DNA of 64,000 bases from Martelella mediterranea (GCF_004342225.1 NZ_SMAR01000012.1:41178-105177); one strand, 5' to 3'; positions 1-9,257 are shown, counted from the stretch's first letter. Notes: generated by a model from the letters alone, not told the origin. Translations and numbers: made by a program.

Positions 1-2172
1 GCGCGCCATGACGATGGCCGGGTGCTCGGTACATGGGAAGGTGTTGCAGAGCCCTGCTATGCCTCCGTTATCACTGCGATTGATCAGAAAAATATCACGA
101 TCACCGGTCCCGGACGGATTGATGCCGGCGGTGATCGCGGCGACTGGTGGACCTGGCACAAGGAAACCCGCAACGGTGCGCGCCGTGCCCGGACCCTGTT
201 CCTGAGCGGCTGTGAAAACATCACTGTTACAGGTCCCACGATTTGCAACTCTCCCGCCTGGATGGTGCACCCTGTCTTTACTGAAAATATGCTGGTTGCC
301 GACGTGAAGATCGAAAGCGATCCGGATTCGCCGAATACGGACGGTTTTGATCCTGAATGCTGCACCAATGTTGTTATGCGCGGCATTCATTTTTCTGTTG
401 GAGATGACTGTATCGCCATCAAGGCTGGCAAGCGCGACCCTAAAGGCGGGCTGGATGGTCCAACACGCAATATCTGGATTGAGAACTGCTTTATGGAGCG
501 CGGCCACGGCGGTGTCGTTGTCGGCTCGGAAATGAGCGGCTCGGTTTCCAATGTCACTGTCGCTCGCTGCGAAATGCGCGATACTGACCGCGGGTTCAGG
601 GTTAAAACCCGGCGCGGCCGTGGTGGTTTTGTTTCACAGATTTTGATGGAAGACTGTGAAATGGACAATGTCGTCAGCCCGTTCGTAATGAACGCGTTTT
701 ACTTCTGCGATAGTGATGGCAAATCCGACTATGTACAGTCTCGCGATCCGGATGCTGTTTCTGATGTTACACCGCGCATGTCGGATATCACGATGCGTCG
801 TGTTGTTGCGCGCAATGTTCACACCTCTGCGGCGGCTTTTTACGGGTTGCCGGAGATGCCGATCGAGAACGTCACGATTGAAGATTACACAGTTTCTTAT
901 GCGCCACATGCTATCGCCCAGCCGCCGGTCATGGCCTGCCAGATCGATCCCGTTCGCCATGCAGGCATTATCGCTGAAAACGCATCTGTGACCGCGACGA
1001 ATGTGGTTTTTGAGCGCGAGGCGTCAGTGGAACCATTCTACCAGCAGGCGCTTTTGCGTTACTGCGATGAATATGCCCGCGATTACGAGGCTTATAAGGG
1101 CGGCCCGCTTTGCTATGAAGATGGCTGCCTTTATCGCGGTCTGATCGCACTTTATGAAACCACAGGTGAAAAGCGCTGGTTTGATCATCTGGTTCGCCTC
1201 GTGAGTGCGCAGGTTGATGAAAACGGCGTTATGGCCGGGTACGTGCTGGAAGATTTCAACATTGATAATGTTCTGTCCGGCCGTGCGCTGGTCTGGCTGG
1301 CGCGAAACAGCGAGGATCAGCGTTATAAAAAAGCTGCTGACACGCTGGTCGAACAGCTTAAAAAACATCCGCGCACCAAGGAAGGCCCGCACTGGCATAA
1401 GCATCGCTACCCGGAGCAGGTCTGGCTTGACGGGCTTTATATGGGGCTGCCGTTCAAACTCGAATATGGTCTGGCCTTCGATGTACCACATCTGATTGAA
1501 GAAGCCGCTGACGAGCTTCTGGCTGGCCTCGATGTGACCTATGACCCGGAAAGCCGGCTCTATCGTCATGCTTATGATTCTGCGCGTGTTCAGCCGTGGG
1601 CCGACAGCCAAACCGGACAGGCACCGGCACACTGGTCGCGGGCGATTGGCTGGGCCGCGATGGCACTGGTCGATATCATTGAAAACCTGCCGGATGGCGA
1701 AAAACGCAATCGTCTGATTGCGCGCTGGGCGGCACTCGCCGGGCAGCTTGGTGGGATGACCACTGCCGACGGACGCTGGCTGCAGGTGACAGATAAGCCG
1801 GAAATGGGTGGCAATTATGCGGAGAGTTCGGCAACGGCCATGTTTGCCTATGCCTATATGAAGAGCCGCCGTCTGGGCCTTGCCGGAGTGGATGCCGCAA
1901 TTGGCGATCAGGCTTTTGAAACACTGGTGCGCAAGGCTTTTGAAACCGATGAGAGCGGCCGCCGGGTTCTTGGAAAGATCGTTTGTGTCGCCGGTTTGGG
2001 AGCCTTCGGTGGTGTCATTCGCGACGGCACACCCGGATATTATCTGACCGAGGCTATTCGCGCTGACGATATTAAAGGAGTTGGCCCGTTCATGATGGGC
2101 TTTGCCGAGGTGCTGGCCGAATCCAGGGCTGCTGGTCTCGTGGCAGAAGGCAAGAGCAGGGCGGTCGCCTGA
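1..2172 (+). CDS. GH28 polygalacturonase - GH105 unsaturated rhamnogalacturonyl hydrolase fusion (5' partial)
   Basis: The reading frame is open from base 1, so the start lies outside the window. The N-terminal half is a right-handed beta-helix pectinase of family GH28, shown by NTDGFDP, GDDCIAIK and a GHG motif around bases 340-520. From about base 1020 a second domain follows with GH105 features (WLDGLYMG, HWSRAIGW), the family that removes unsaturated uronic acids from pectin oligomers. One polypeptide could therefore cleave the polygalacturonate or rhamnogalacturonan backbone and trim the products. No signal peptide can be judged because the 5' end is missing. Neighbouring pectin genes would lie upstream. 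The family calls are strong; the exact substrate is inferred. Confidence 0.88.
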   Translation, partial: ARHDDGRVLGTWEGVAEPCYASVITAIDQKNITITGPGRIDAGGDRGDWWTWHKETRNGARRARTLFLSGCENITVTGPTICNSPAWMVHPVFTENMLVADVKIESDPDSPNTDGFDPECCTNVVMRGIHFSVGDDCIAIKAGKRDPKGGLDGPTRNIWIENCFMERGHGGVVVGSEMSGSVSNVTVARCEMRDTDRGFRVKTRRGRGGFVSQILMEDCEMDNVVSPFVMNAFYFCDSDGKSDYVQSRDPDAVSDVTPRMSDITMRRVVARNVHTSAAAFYGLPEMPIENVTIEDYTVSYAPHAIAQPPVMACQIDPVRHAGIIAENASVTATNVVFEREASVEPFYQQALLRYCDEYARDYEAYKGGPLCYEDGCLYRGLIALYETTGEKRWFDHLVRLVSAQVDENGVMAGYVLEDFNIDNVLSGRALVWLARNSEDQRYKKAADTLVEQLKKHPRTKEGPHWHKHRYPEQVWLDGLYMGLPFKLEYGLAFDVPHLIEEAADELLAGLDVTYDPESRLYRHAYDSARVQPWADSQTGQAPAHWSRAIGWAAMALVDIIENLPDGEKRNRLIARWAALAGQLGGMTTADGRWLQVTDKPEMGGNYAESSATAMFAYAYMKSRRLGLAGVDAAIGDQAFETLVRKAFETDESGRRVLGKIVCVAGLGAFGGVIRDGTPGYYLTEAIRADDIKGVGPFMMGFAEVLAESRAAGLVAEGKSRAVA

Positions 2173-2283
2173 ACGACCGCATACGCTGAAGAAACAGCGC
2201 CGCATTTTCGGTCGGCGGCGCTCTTGGATGGAAATTGCGCGTGACCATCCATCCTGTTTTTAAATCGCGCGATCCTCCCGACT

Positions 2284-2316
2284 GGGCGGCTGATTTGGGT
2301 CAGCCGCCCCTTTTTT
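2284..2316 (+). terminator. Rho-independent terminator
   Basis: A 10-bp GC-rich stem (arms 2284-2293 and 2300-2309) with a 6-base loop is followed by six T residues. It lies about 110 bp after the pectinase stop, between convergent genes. The T run serves the plus-strand gene. Confidence 0.8.
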
Positions 2317-2324
2317 GTCGGGCA

Positions 2325-3122
2325 TTATGTCAGCATCAACTGATCGTCATCGATTTCGGTGCCTGCCGCCCGGCCAAAGCGTTCCAGAAGGTCGGTCACC
2401 TTCAGCCTGGAGCGTTCTTCGCCCTTGATATCGAGAACAATCTGCCCGGCATTCATCATCAGCGTGCGCGTGCCGTAAGCCAGTGCATCCCGCATGGAAT
2501 GCGTCACCATCAGCGTGGTCAGCTTACGTTCCTGTGCAATTTCGGCAGAAAGGGTGAGAACCTTGTGCGCGGCCGATGGGTCGAGTGCGGCTGTATGCTC
2601 ATCAAGCACCAGGATTTTCATCGGCAAAAGCGTTGCCATCAGCAGACTGACAGCCTGACGCTGACCGCCGGACAGCGCGCCGATTGGTGTGCCCATACGG
2701 TGTTCAAGTCCAAGGCCAAGCTTCTCCAGATGTTCGGCAAACATCTGCTTCTGGCCTTTTTTACCAAGAGCAAGCCGCAATCCCCGGTTCTTTCCACGGG
2801 CTGCAGCAAGGGCCAGATTTTCTTCAATCGACAGCGACGAACAGGTGCCAAGCCGCGGCTCCTGAAAAACCCGGCCAACATGGCGCGCGCGTTTGGCTGC
2901 AGACCAGTCGGTGACATCATCTGTATCGAGATAGACCGAGCCGGTATCAGGTTTCACCGTGCCGACGACCGTGGACAGGAGGGTCGACTTTCCTGCTCCG
3001 TTGGAGCCGATCACGGTTACGAATTCGCCCTCGTTGATATCGGTGGTGATGCCGCGAAGCGCCTTCACCTCGGTTGCGGTTCCGGCATTGAAGGTAATAT
3101 GGATATCGGTCATCCGCAGCAT
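2325..3122 (-). CDS. ABC transporter ATP-binding protein (PF04392-linked importer)
   Basis: This 265-aa ATPase has Walker A (GSNGAGKST), the signature motif (LSGGQRQA), Walker B (ILVLDEHTA) and the switch histidine (VTHS). It energises import together with the permease and binding protein encoded just upstream on the same strand. Its ATG shares one base with the permease stop (TAATG), which indicates translational coupling. The usual aspartate-glutamate of Walker B is D-E here, as expected for an active ATPase. Substrate is unknown. Related three-gene operons carry aromatic amino acids in some bacteria, so that is a possibility only. Confidence 0.9.
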   Translation of the reverse strand: MLRMTDIHITFNAGTATEVKALRGITTDINEGEFVTVIGSNGAGKSTLLSTVVGTVKPDTGSVYLDTDDVTDWSAAKRARHVGRVFQEPRLGTCSSLSIEENLALAAARGKNRGLRLALGKKGQKQMFAEHLEKLGLGLEHRMGTPIGALSGGQRQAVSLLMATLLPMKILVLDEHTAALDPSAAHKVLTLSAEIAQERKLTTLMVTHSMRDALAYGTRTLMMNAGQIVLDIKGEERSRLKVTDLLERFGRAAGTEIDDDQLMLT

Positions 3123-4063
3123 TATTCTGCCCCTTCTTCTGTGGCCCGGTCACCGCGTACCAGCCGGAATTTGAATAACGGCTTGCGACGGCCTTTGTTG
3201 CCGCGCCTTTGCGAGAGCACCACAGCAACAGCCACAACAATGGCGGTGATCAGATTGAGGTCCTGTGGGCGAATGCCGATAAAGCCGGCTGAAAGCGCAA
3301 GCGCAATGAACAGGCGGTAGACGACCGCGCCGATAATGCAGCCAAGGGTCGCCAGAAACACCGTGCGGCGCCCGAGAATGGCTTCGCCGATAATCAGCGC
3401 TGCAAGACCAGTGACGATGGTGCCAACACCCATGGTGACGTCCGCCACGCCCTGCATCTGCGCAAAAAGCGAGCCGCCAAGGGCACAAAGTGCGTTGGCA
3501 ATCGACATGCCGAGCAGAGTCATCGCGCCGTTTTTGATGCCCTGTGCCTCGGCCATGGCCGCGTTTTCGCCGGACGCGCGCAAACCAAGGCCGATTTCTG
3601 TCTTTAAAAACCAGTCAATGATCAGCTTTGCGCCAACAGCGAAAAGCAGAAGCAGGATCGAATTGCTCCACAGCCCGGCATTAAAGAGTGAATCGGCGCG
3701 GGTAAACACGGTGTCGTGACCGTAGACTGGCAGGTTCGGCCGGCCCATGATGCGAAGATTGATCGAAAACAGCGCAACCATCATCAAGATGCCGGACAGC
3801 AGGTTCATGATCCCGAAGCGGACATTTAAAAGGCCTGTGACGAAACCAGCCGCTGCACCGGCCATAGCGCCGAGAAACGTCGCAATAAACGGATCGACGC
3901 CATTGATGATGGCAGCCGCCGAAACGGCAGCGCCCAGTGGGAAACTGCCATCGACCGTCAGGTCAGGAAAATCAAGCACGCGGAATGACATGAAAATGCT
4001 CAACGCCACGAGGGCGAAGAGCAGGCCGGTCTCCAATGCACCGGCAAGAGCGAAAAGCGTCAT
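3122..4063 (-). CDS. ABC transporter permease
   Basis: A 313-aa integral membrane protein with about eight to nine hydrophobic segments, resembling the BPD_transp_2 (LivH-like) permease fold. It has the conserved run GMSIANALCALGGSLFAQ near the middle. It forms the membrane channel of the importer. It sits between the binding-protein gene (one base away) and the ATPase gene (one-base overlap), so all three are one operon. The basic C-terminus (SQRRGNKGRRK) is probably cytoplasmic. Confidence 0.9.
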   Translation of the reverse strand: MTLFALAGALETGLLFALVALSIFMSFRVLDFPDLTVDGSFPLGAAVSAAAIINGVDPFIATFLGAMAGAAAGFVTGLLNVRFGIMNLLSGILMMVALFSINLRIMGRPNLPVYGHDTVFTRADSLFNAGLWSNSILLLLFAVGAKLIIDWFLKTEIGLGLRASGENAAMAEAQGIKNGAMTLLGMSIANALCALGGSLFAQMQGVADVTMGVGTIVTGLAALIIGEAILGRRTVFLATLGCIIGAVVYRLFIALALSAGFIGIRPQDLNLITAIVVAVAVVLSQRRGNKGRRKPLFKFRLVRGDRATEEGAE

Positions 4064-4064
4064 T

Positions 4065-5045
4065 TTATTCGATGACCTTCTTGGCTTTGGCTTTCATTTC
4101 GTCGGGAACGGTGACGCCCATGGCCTCAGCCGATTTCAGGTTCAGGTAAAGATCCTGGTTACCCGGAACAACGACTGGAATTTCGGCGATTGCCTTGCCG
4201 TTCAGGATATCGGCAACCATCTGTCCGGTAACAACACCCATTTCGCCATAGTTAAAGCCCAGCGCTGCAACGGCGCCGCGCTCAACAGAGTCCGTATCCG
4301 TTGTGAATACCGGCAGCTTGGCGCGCTCGCCAACAGTCACGATGGCTTCCAGCACCGAAATCACCGAATTGTCGGTCGGCAGAAGGATCGCGTCGGCTTT
4401 GCCAACAAGGTTGCGCGCTGCATCCGGCACCATGGTTGACTGGGCAGCGGGGCTTTCGATGACTTCCATACCAAGTGCTTCAGCGCCGCGCTTGATGTCT
4501 TCCACCTGGGCCACGGAATTGGCTTCACCAGGATTGTAGATCACACCGATTTTTTCGGCGTCAGGCACAAAGGCCTTGATCATCTCAAGGGCAGGTTCTG
4601 CGGGCTGGTTATCAGACGTTCCGGTGATATTGGCTTCCGGTGCGTCAGGGCTTTCAACGAGGCCGGCTGCGACCGGATCGGTAACGGCTGCGAACACCAC
4701 GGGCGTATCGCCCATCGAATTTTTCAAAGCCTGTGCAGACGGTGTTGAGATGCCTACAGTTACATCGGGCGATAGCCCGGCAAACTCGGATGCGATCTGC
4801 GTCTGGGTGGTCATATTGCCCTGTGCAGAGCGGGCAACGATTTTCAGATTGTCACCTTCGGTGAAGCCATTCTCGCCGAGGCCCTCAATGATGCCCTCGC
4901 GCACGGCGTCCAGTGCGGGGTGTTCCACAATGTAGGTGATGGCGACGGTTTTCTCGTCGGCGTCCTGAGCCTGGGCAACGCCTGCAAGGCCGGCGAGCGT
5001 TGCAACGGTCGCAGCAGCCAGAGCGGCCTTTTTGAAATTCAACAT
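4065..5045 (-). CDS. Periplasmic substrate-binding protein, PF04392 family
   Basis: I place the start at 5045 because this gives a clean signal peptide (MLNFKKAALAAATVATLAG, cleavage after AQA) and an AGAGGG ribosome site lies just upstream. A longer reading to 5126 adds 27 residues that do not look like a leader. The mature protein has the ABC_sub_bind pattern: AITYIVEHPALDAVREG, a GVIYNPGEANS segment and a conserved ALGFNYGEMG stretch. It captures the solute in the periplasm for the two downstream partners. Tryptophan or tyrosine binding is known for some members, but nothing here fixes the ligand. Confidence 0.9.
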   Translation of the reverse strand: MLNFKKAALAAATVATLAGLAGVAQAQDADEKTVAITYIVEHPALDAVREGIIEGLGENGFTEGDNLKIVARSAQGNMTTQTQIASEFAGLSPDVTVGISTPSAQALKNSMGDTPVVFAAVTDPVAAGLVESPDAPEANITGTSDNQPAEPALEMIKAFVPDAEKIGVIYNPGEANSVAQVEDIKRGAEALGMEVIESPAAQSTMVPDAARNLVGKADAILLPTDNSVISVLEAIVTVGERAKLPVFTTDTDSVERGAVAALGFNYGEMGVVTGQMVADILNGKAIAEIPVVVPGNQDLYLNLKSAEAMGVTVPDEMKAKAKKVIE

Positions 5046-5319
5046 ATCGAAACCCTCTGTAAGGATAGGAGATTGTGCGTTTTTGATCACAGTCGACACT
5101 TTGGCGTGCAGCCTTGCCTTGGTCAATCACTCACGACAAGTCTTCGTATGTTTCCTGAGGGCAGAGAGGCGCTTCGGTCATACAGGTTTCGATCATTTTT
5201 TCTTGGTATAAAATTGGAAATCAATAATATAATTCGCCATTTTATATGTAAAAGTGATTTCTTTATTCTGTTCCAGAAAGACATGAGGACTGTGTCAAAA
5301 TAGCTATGGAGATACATAA

Positions 5320-5754
5320 ATGCCAAACGATGGGATCTCTGGTTCGCAGCAACCACGAGCGCCGCAGCCAATAAACTGGCAACCAGGTCCGCAGCAACCA
5401 CAAGCGCCGCAACCGGGAACTCAGTCACAACGCGTGCCACGACCACCAACTTGGAGACCACAGCATCCGAGCCAGAGAGCGATAGATAGAACAGAGTTGA
5501 GGCGAGAAGCAGCTCAGGCTCGTGGGCAACAGCCGTTGCCTAGTTTGCGCTCCACAATCAATCAGGCCAATACAGCAATGAATGATGCCCGAGGGGTTCT
5601 CGCTGCGGCGCGGCAATTTTTACAACATGTTCCTCAGCCGCCGCAGATGCAGCAGCCTCGGGCCGACGATCAAGGCGGTAGGGATAACTCTCAGCAGCCA
5701 GGCACCAGTGCTTCAGACAGTGGAGAATTCCGTCCGGCTCAGCCGCGAAGCTAA
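5320..5754 (+). CDS. Pro/Gln-rich hypothetical protein
   Basis: A 144-aa ORF of unknown function. A GGAG ribosome site lies 8 bases before the ATG. Residues 8-50 are low-complexity and carry a repeated unit (QQPRAPQP, then QQPQAPQP), made by near-identical DNA repeats around 5344-5368 and 5392-5416. A middle segment (about 58-105) is Ala/Arg-rich and predicted helical. The C-terminus is again Gln/Pro/Asp-rich. There is no signal peptide and no membrane segment. The gene sits in an AT-rich insert between core genes, which suggests acquisition. It could be a secreted or surface-interacting protein, but I cannot assign a function. Confidence 0.55.
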   Translation: MPNDGISGSQQPRAPQPINWQPGPQQPQAPQPGTQSQRVPRPPTWRPQHPSQRAIDRTELRREAAQARGQQPLPSLRSTINQANTAMNDARGVLAAARQFLQHVPQPPQMQQPRADDQGGRDNSQQPGTSASDSGEFRPAQPRS

Positions 5755-6087
5755 CCTGCGTCCTCAGCCGACTGTGTTGTTACCGTTCTGTCATCGTCGA
5801 GCCTAATCTTCCGCACTCTGCGACCTTCGTCTTAGGGATAAGGGCGGTAGTTTGAGCCTTGGCAAATGCATTTGCCGCCACGGTGAAGGCCGCCGTAAAC
5901 TTGCTCAGTTTGGATTTCCCGTCGAATAGTGCCGACACGAAAGCGGTGAGCTGTATTGTTTTGTCCTCCTTTTGCCAACTCAAACCCGCTTCGCAGGAGC
6001 GCGCGTAGCGGGTTTGAGAGTTTCGCAGGCAGTTGCATCGCCGCGGCCGTGAGGGTAACAATAACAGCATCTGGCAAGGGATAGGGT
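5755..6087. other. Non-coding stretch with a long hairpin
   Basis: I see no convincing gene in these 333 bases. They contain a perfect 12-bp inverted repeat (5980-5991 and 6007-6018) around a 15-base GC-rich loop. No T run follows, so it is more likely a repeat element or processing hairpin than a simple terminator. Confidence 0.5.
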
Positions 6088-6090
6088 GTG

Positions 6091-6792
6091 ATGACAGAGA
6101 GCGAAATCAGGCTGGATGAAGGCTGGAAAGAACGTCTGAAGCCGGAGTTTGAAAGTCGCTATATGGAAGATCTCAGAGGTTTTCTACGAACCGAGCTGAA
6201 ATCGGGAAAAACCATATTCCCCAAAGGCAGTGAGTATTTTCGCGCCCTTGACCTGACACCGCTGGAAAATGTTCGTGTCGTCATTCTGGGGCAGGATCCC
6301 TATCATGGTCTGGGGCAGGCGCATGGGCTTTGTTTTTCAGTTCAGCCCGGCGTGCGAACGCCGCCATCCCTCGTCAATATTTATAAAGAGCTTCAGGCCG
6401 ATGTCGGGTTCCAGCCCGTCAAACACGGTTTTCTGGAGCATTGGGCGAAGCAGGGCGTTCTTCTTTTGAACAGCGTTCTGACCGTTCAGCAGGCGCAGGC
6501 TGCCTCTCATCGTGGCAAGGGATGGGAGCAGTTTACCGATGCTGTCATTCGTGTGGTCAACGAGGAGTGCGAGCACGTCGTCTTCATCCTCTGGGGGGCT
6601 TATGCCCAGAAGAAAGCCTCGTTTGTCGACACATCGAAGCATCTGGTGCTGAAAGCACCGCATCCTTCGCCGCTGTCCGCCCATAATGGCTTCTTCGGTT
6701 GCCGCCATTTCTCAAAGGCCAATCAGTTCCTGCTGGAAAAAGGTCTTGAACCGATTGACTGGCAATTGCCGGAAGATCCGAAACAGGAATAA
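6091..6792 (+). CDS. ung: Uracil-DNA glycosylase, family 1
   Basis: Removes uracil from DNA as the first step of base excision repair. The family 1 water-activating motif GQDPYHG appears at about residues 68-74, and the minor-groove loop [13 protein letters not shown] near residues 191-203. Length (233 aa) is normal. An alternative GTG start lies one codon earlier at 6088. The AAGGGATAGGG sequence upstream serves as ribosome site. It is followed by an unrelated aldehyde dehydrogenase 100 bp on. Confidence 0.96.
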   Translation: MTESEIRLDEGWKERLKPEFESRYMEDLRGFLRTELKSGKTIFPKGSEYFRALDLTPLENVRVVILGQDPYHGLGQAHGLCFSVQPGVRTPPSLVNIYKELQADVGFQPVKHGFLEHWAKQGVLLLNSVLTVQQAQAASHRGKGWEQFTDAVIRVVNEECEHVVFILWGAYAQKKASFVDTSKHLVLKAPHPSPLSAHNGFFGCRHFSKANQFLLEKGLEPIDWQLPEDPKQE

Positions 6793-6894
6793 CCTGCGCC
6801 AAGATTGCAGACCCGCTGGCAGAGGCCTATCTATAAATGCTAGAATCGGGCATCACCATTCGGGCTGATTTTAAAATTTTAGCAGGAGATCTTC

Positions 6895-8319
6895 ATGCAA
6901 AATCATCTGAAATTCTATATTGATGGCGCATGGGTCGACCCTGCCGACACCAAAACACTCGACGTTATCAACCCGGCGACAGAAGACGCGTTTGCTCGGA
7001 TCGCGCTTGGCAATGCCAGTGATGTTGATAAGGCAGTAAAGGCAGCCCGGTCGGCTTTTGCTGATTTTTCCAGGTGGTCGGTCGAAGACCGCGTTGGTCT
7101 GCTTGAGCGCATCCTTGAGTGCTACATGGCACGCTTTGACGATCTGGTCATGGCTGTCAGTCAGGAAATGGGCGCACCTGTTGAATTTGCACGTGGCTCG
7201 CAAGTGCCTGTTGGCGCTTCGCACATCAAATCCACGCTCGAGGCTCTTAAAACTTTTTCGTTCTCCGAGGCGCGGAACAAGGGGCTGATTGTGCGTGAGC
7301 CGATCGGCGTATGCGCGCTGATCACGCCGTGGAACTGGCCGCTGAATCAAATTGCTGCCAAGGTCGCACCGGCAATTGCCACTGGCTGCACCATTGTGCT
7401 GAAGCCCTCCGAGATTGCGCCGGTTTCAGGCATCATCTTTGCTGAGATTATGGATGCTGCAGGTGTGCCGAAGGGCGTGTTCAATCTGGTCAATGGTAAT
7501 GGGCCGGATGTCGGTCAGGTCATGGCAGGCCATCCGGAAGTTGATATGGTGTCCTTCACCGGTTCGACGCGTGCAGGCATTCTGGTTGCCAAGACCGCGG
7601 CTGATACCGTCAAACGTGTGTGCCAGGAACTGGGTGGCAAATCGCCGAACATTGTGCTTCGGGATGCGGATATTGAAGCGGCTGTCGAAGCCGGTGTGCG
7701 CGGCTGCTTCGATAATTCCGGCCAGTCCTGTGATGCACCGACTCGAATGCTGGTGCCTTCCGAAAGCCATGAAAAGGCGTTGGCGGTCGCAAAGCGTGTG
7801 GCTGAAGCGCTGAAAACCGGTGATCCGACGGCGAAAGATACCGACCTCGGGCCCGTCGTCAGTCAACAGCAATACGATAAAATTCAAGGGCTTATTACTG
7901 CTGCCATTGACGAGGGCGCGACACTGGTGACCGGCGGGCCTGATCGGCCCGACGGCATCAATCGCGGATATTTTGTCCGGCCAACCGTTTTTGGTGATGT
8001 TCGCAACGATATGACCATCGCCCGGCAGGAGGTTTTTGGTCCGGTCCTTTCGATTTTGCCTTATGAAACCGAGGAAGAGGCGATTGAAATCGCCAATGAT
8101 ACTGAATACGGGCTTGCAGCTTATGTTCAGGGGGAGCTGGAGCATGCCCGTGCCGTTGCTATGCGTCTGCGTGCAGGAAATGTCTCGATCAACGACCCGG
8201 ATTGGGACACGGCAATCCCGTTTGGTGGATACAAGCAGTCCGGGAATGGTCGCGAGTTTGCTGATTTCGGTATGGAAGATTTTCTGGAAATCAAAGGTAT
8301 TCGAGGGTTTAAGGCCTAG
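6895..8319 (+). CDS. Aldehyde dehydrogenase family protein
   Basis: A 474-aa NAD(P)-dependent aldehyde dehydrogenase. Visible motifs are TPWNWPLNQ, KPSEIAP (coenzyme lysine), FTGSTRAG, ELGGKSP with the general-base glutamate, and GQSCDAPTR with the catalytic cysteine. EVFGPVLS and PFGGYKQSGNGRE mark the C-terminal part. An AGGAGA site lies 6 bases before the ATG. The substrate cannot be read from sequence. It stands alone and ends at a clear terminator, so it appears monocistronic. Confidence 0.93.
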   Translation: MQNHLKFYIDGAWVDPADTKTLDVINPATEDAFARIALGNASDVDKAVKAARSAFADFSRWSVEDRVGLLERILECYMARFDDLVMAVSQEMGAPVEFARGSQVPVGASHIKSTLEALKTFSFSEARNKGLIVREPIGVCALITPWNWPLNQIAAKVAPAIATGCTIVLKPSEIAPVSGIIFAEIMDAAGVPKGVFNLVNGNGPDVGQVMAGHPEVDMVSFTGSTRAGILVAKTAADTVKRVCQELGGKSPNIVLRDADIEAAVEAGVRGCFDNSGQSCDAPTRMLVPSESHEKALAVAKRVAEALKTGDPTAKDTDLGPVVSQQQYDKIQGLITAAIDEGATLVTGGPDRPDGINRGYFVRPTVFGDVRNDMTIARQEVFGPVLSILPYETEEEAIEIANDTEYGLAAYVQGELEHARAVAMRLRAGNVSINDPDWDTAIPFGGYKQSGNGREFADFGMEDFLEIKGIRGFKA

Positions 8320-8353
8320 AAACGGTTACGAAATGCCTTAATATAAGGCCACA

Positions 8354-8392
8354 GCCCGGTTGTCGGTGAGAGCTTGACAGCCGGGCGTTTTT
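8354..8392 (+). terminator. Rho-independent terminator after the aldehyde dehydrogenase
   Basis: An 11-bp stem (8354-8364 and 8376-8386, one G-U pair) is followed by five T residues at 8388-8392. Confidence 0.85.
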
Positions 8393-8430
8393 ACGGCCAT
8401 GCGTCAACCATCGTTCGGAGGCAGGTAATT

Positions 8431-8820
8431 ATGAAAAAAAGCATCAATCCAACCGGTGTACGCAAGCCGTTCGGAAACTACAGCCACGGGCTTTATGTGC
8501 CGCCCGGTGCCGGTCTTCTGGTCACCTCAGGTCAACTGGGTATTGGTCCGGATGAAACCATTCCGCGTTCGGTCAAAGGCCAGGCTGAACTTTGCTTTGA
8601 AGCCATCGCCAAAATTCTTGCAGAGGCGGATATGAGCTTTGAGGATGCCATTCGCATTACCGGCTATGTGACCATGCGTGAGGATTTTCCGGCTTATATG
8701 GAAGTGCGCGATCGCTATATATCCGATCCAAAGCCCGTTTCCACGCTTCTGGTCGTCAGCGGGTTCACCCGTGCGGAATTCCTGGTCGAGGTTGAGGTTA
8801 CAGCCGCCAAGGTCCCGTGA
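8431..8820 (+). CDS. RidA/YjgF family protein
   Basis: A 129-aa trimeric-type Rid protein. Family members hydrolyse reactive enamines and imines released by PLP enzymes. It shows GLLVTSGQLG, the central helix QAELCFEAIAKILAEA, and the C-terminal VEVEVTA strand. The usual Rid arginine region near the C-terminus reads VSGFTRAEFLVE, so this may be a Rid subfamily other than archetypal RidA. The start at 8431 is preceded by TCGGAGGCAG, a strong ribosome site; an upstream in-frame ATG at 8374 lacks one. It is flanked by terminators on both sides. Confidence 0.9.
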   Translation: MKKSINPTGVRKPFGNYSHGLYVPPGAGLLVTSGQLGIGPDETIPRSVKGQAELCFEAIAKILAEADMSFEDAIRITGYVTMREDFPAYMEVRDRYISDPKPVSTLLVVSGFTRAEFLVEVEVTAAKVP

Positions 8821-8870
8821 TCTGCAAGTGCGTGTTTGCACTGCAATTCAATTGTTTCTGTCTTGTCCAT

Positions 8871-8918
8871 ATACCAGAACAGTGCGGGGGCATGTCTTCC
8901 ACGCTGTTCTGGTATTTT
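8871..8918 (+). terminator. Rho-independent terminator after ridA-like gene
   Basis: A 12-bp perfect stem (8871-8882 and 8904-8915) is followed by TTTTCT-type sequence. It insulates the Rid gene from the copper operon. Confidence 0.75.
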
Positions 8919-8940
8919 CTGTAATTTTCCACAAAACCAC

Positions 8941-8971
8941 TTGACCTTCCAGCTGCTGGAAGCCCCATCTT
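8941..8971 (+). promoter_or_regulatory. CueR/MerR-type copper promoter
   Basis: TTGACC at 8941 (-35) is followed 19 bases later by CATCTT at 8966 (-10). The overlong spacer is filled by the dyad CTTCCAGCTGCTGGAAG. This layout and the ACCTTCC/GGAAG arms match promoters activated by CueR-type MerR regulators in response to Cu(I). It lies 31 bp upstream of the copper chaperone. No cueR gene is present within the window. Confidence 0.75.
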
Positions 8972-9001
8972 CCTGTTCATTGAACAAAAGGAGTGTCGAA
9001 G

Positions 9002-9211
9002 ATGGCTGAGAATATCACCCTGAAAATTGAAGGTATGGGCTGCGCAAAATGCACCGAGAAGGTCGAGAAAGCCCTTGCGGCGCTGGATGGCGTTTCTGAT
9101 ATCAAGGTCAGTCTTGAAGAGAATGCCGCGCATTTCACACTTTCCGCCCCGGCCAGCCGCGATCAGGCCGTCGAAGCTGTCGAAGACAGCGGCTATGATG
9201 TGATCAGCTGA
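9002..9211 (+). CDS. copZ: Copper chaperone (HMA domain), CopZ-like
   Basis: A 69-aa single heavy-metal-associated domain. The metal-binding motif GMGCAKC is at residues 11-17, and the rest fits the ferredoxin-like fold ([26 protein letters not shown]). It carries Cu(I) in the cytoplasm to the exporter encoded 46 bp downstream. The ATG at 9002 is preferred over the GTG at 8993 because AAGGAG lies 9 bases before it. The second motif residue (Gly for the more usual Thr) and an Ala in the loop are small variations. Confidence 0.9.
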   Translation: MAENITLKIEGMGCAKCTEKVEKALAALDGVSDIKVSLEENAAHFTLSAPASRDQAVEAVEDSGYDVIS

Positions 9212-9257
9212 AGCAGGGCGTGAGCCGTCCGTTGCATTTTCAGGAAGGAGCGATCTC

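Noticed and set aside
1024..2205. 393-codon open frame on the minus strand
   Set aside because: It lies wholly antisense to the clear GH105 domain and has no recognisable motif.
2235..3320. 361-codon open frame on the plus strand
   Set aside because: It is antisense to the ABC ATPase gene, whose Walker and signature motifs are unmistakable.
5344..5416. Short direct repeats that might suggest a CRISPR or tandem array
   Set aside because: There are only two or three imperfect units within a coding low-complexity segment and no regular spacers. I saw no CRISPR array anywhere in the window.
5780..6077. Open frames on the minus strand next to the hairpin
   Set aside because: Two frames overlap each other, neither has a ribosome site or a recognised domain, and the hairpin lies inside them.
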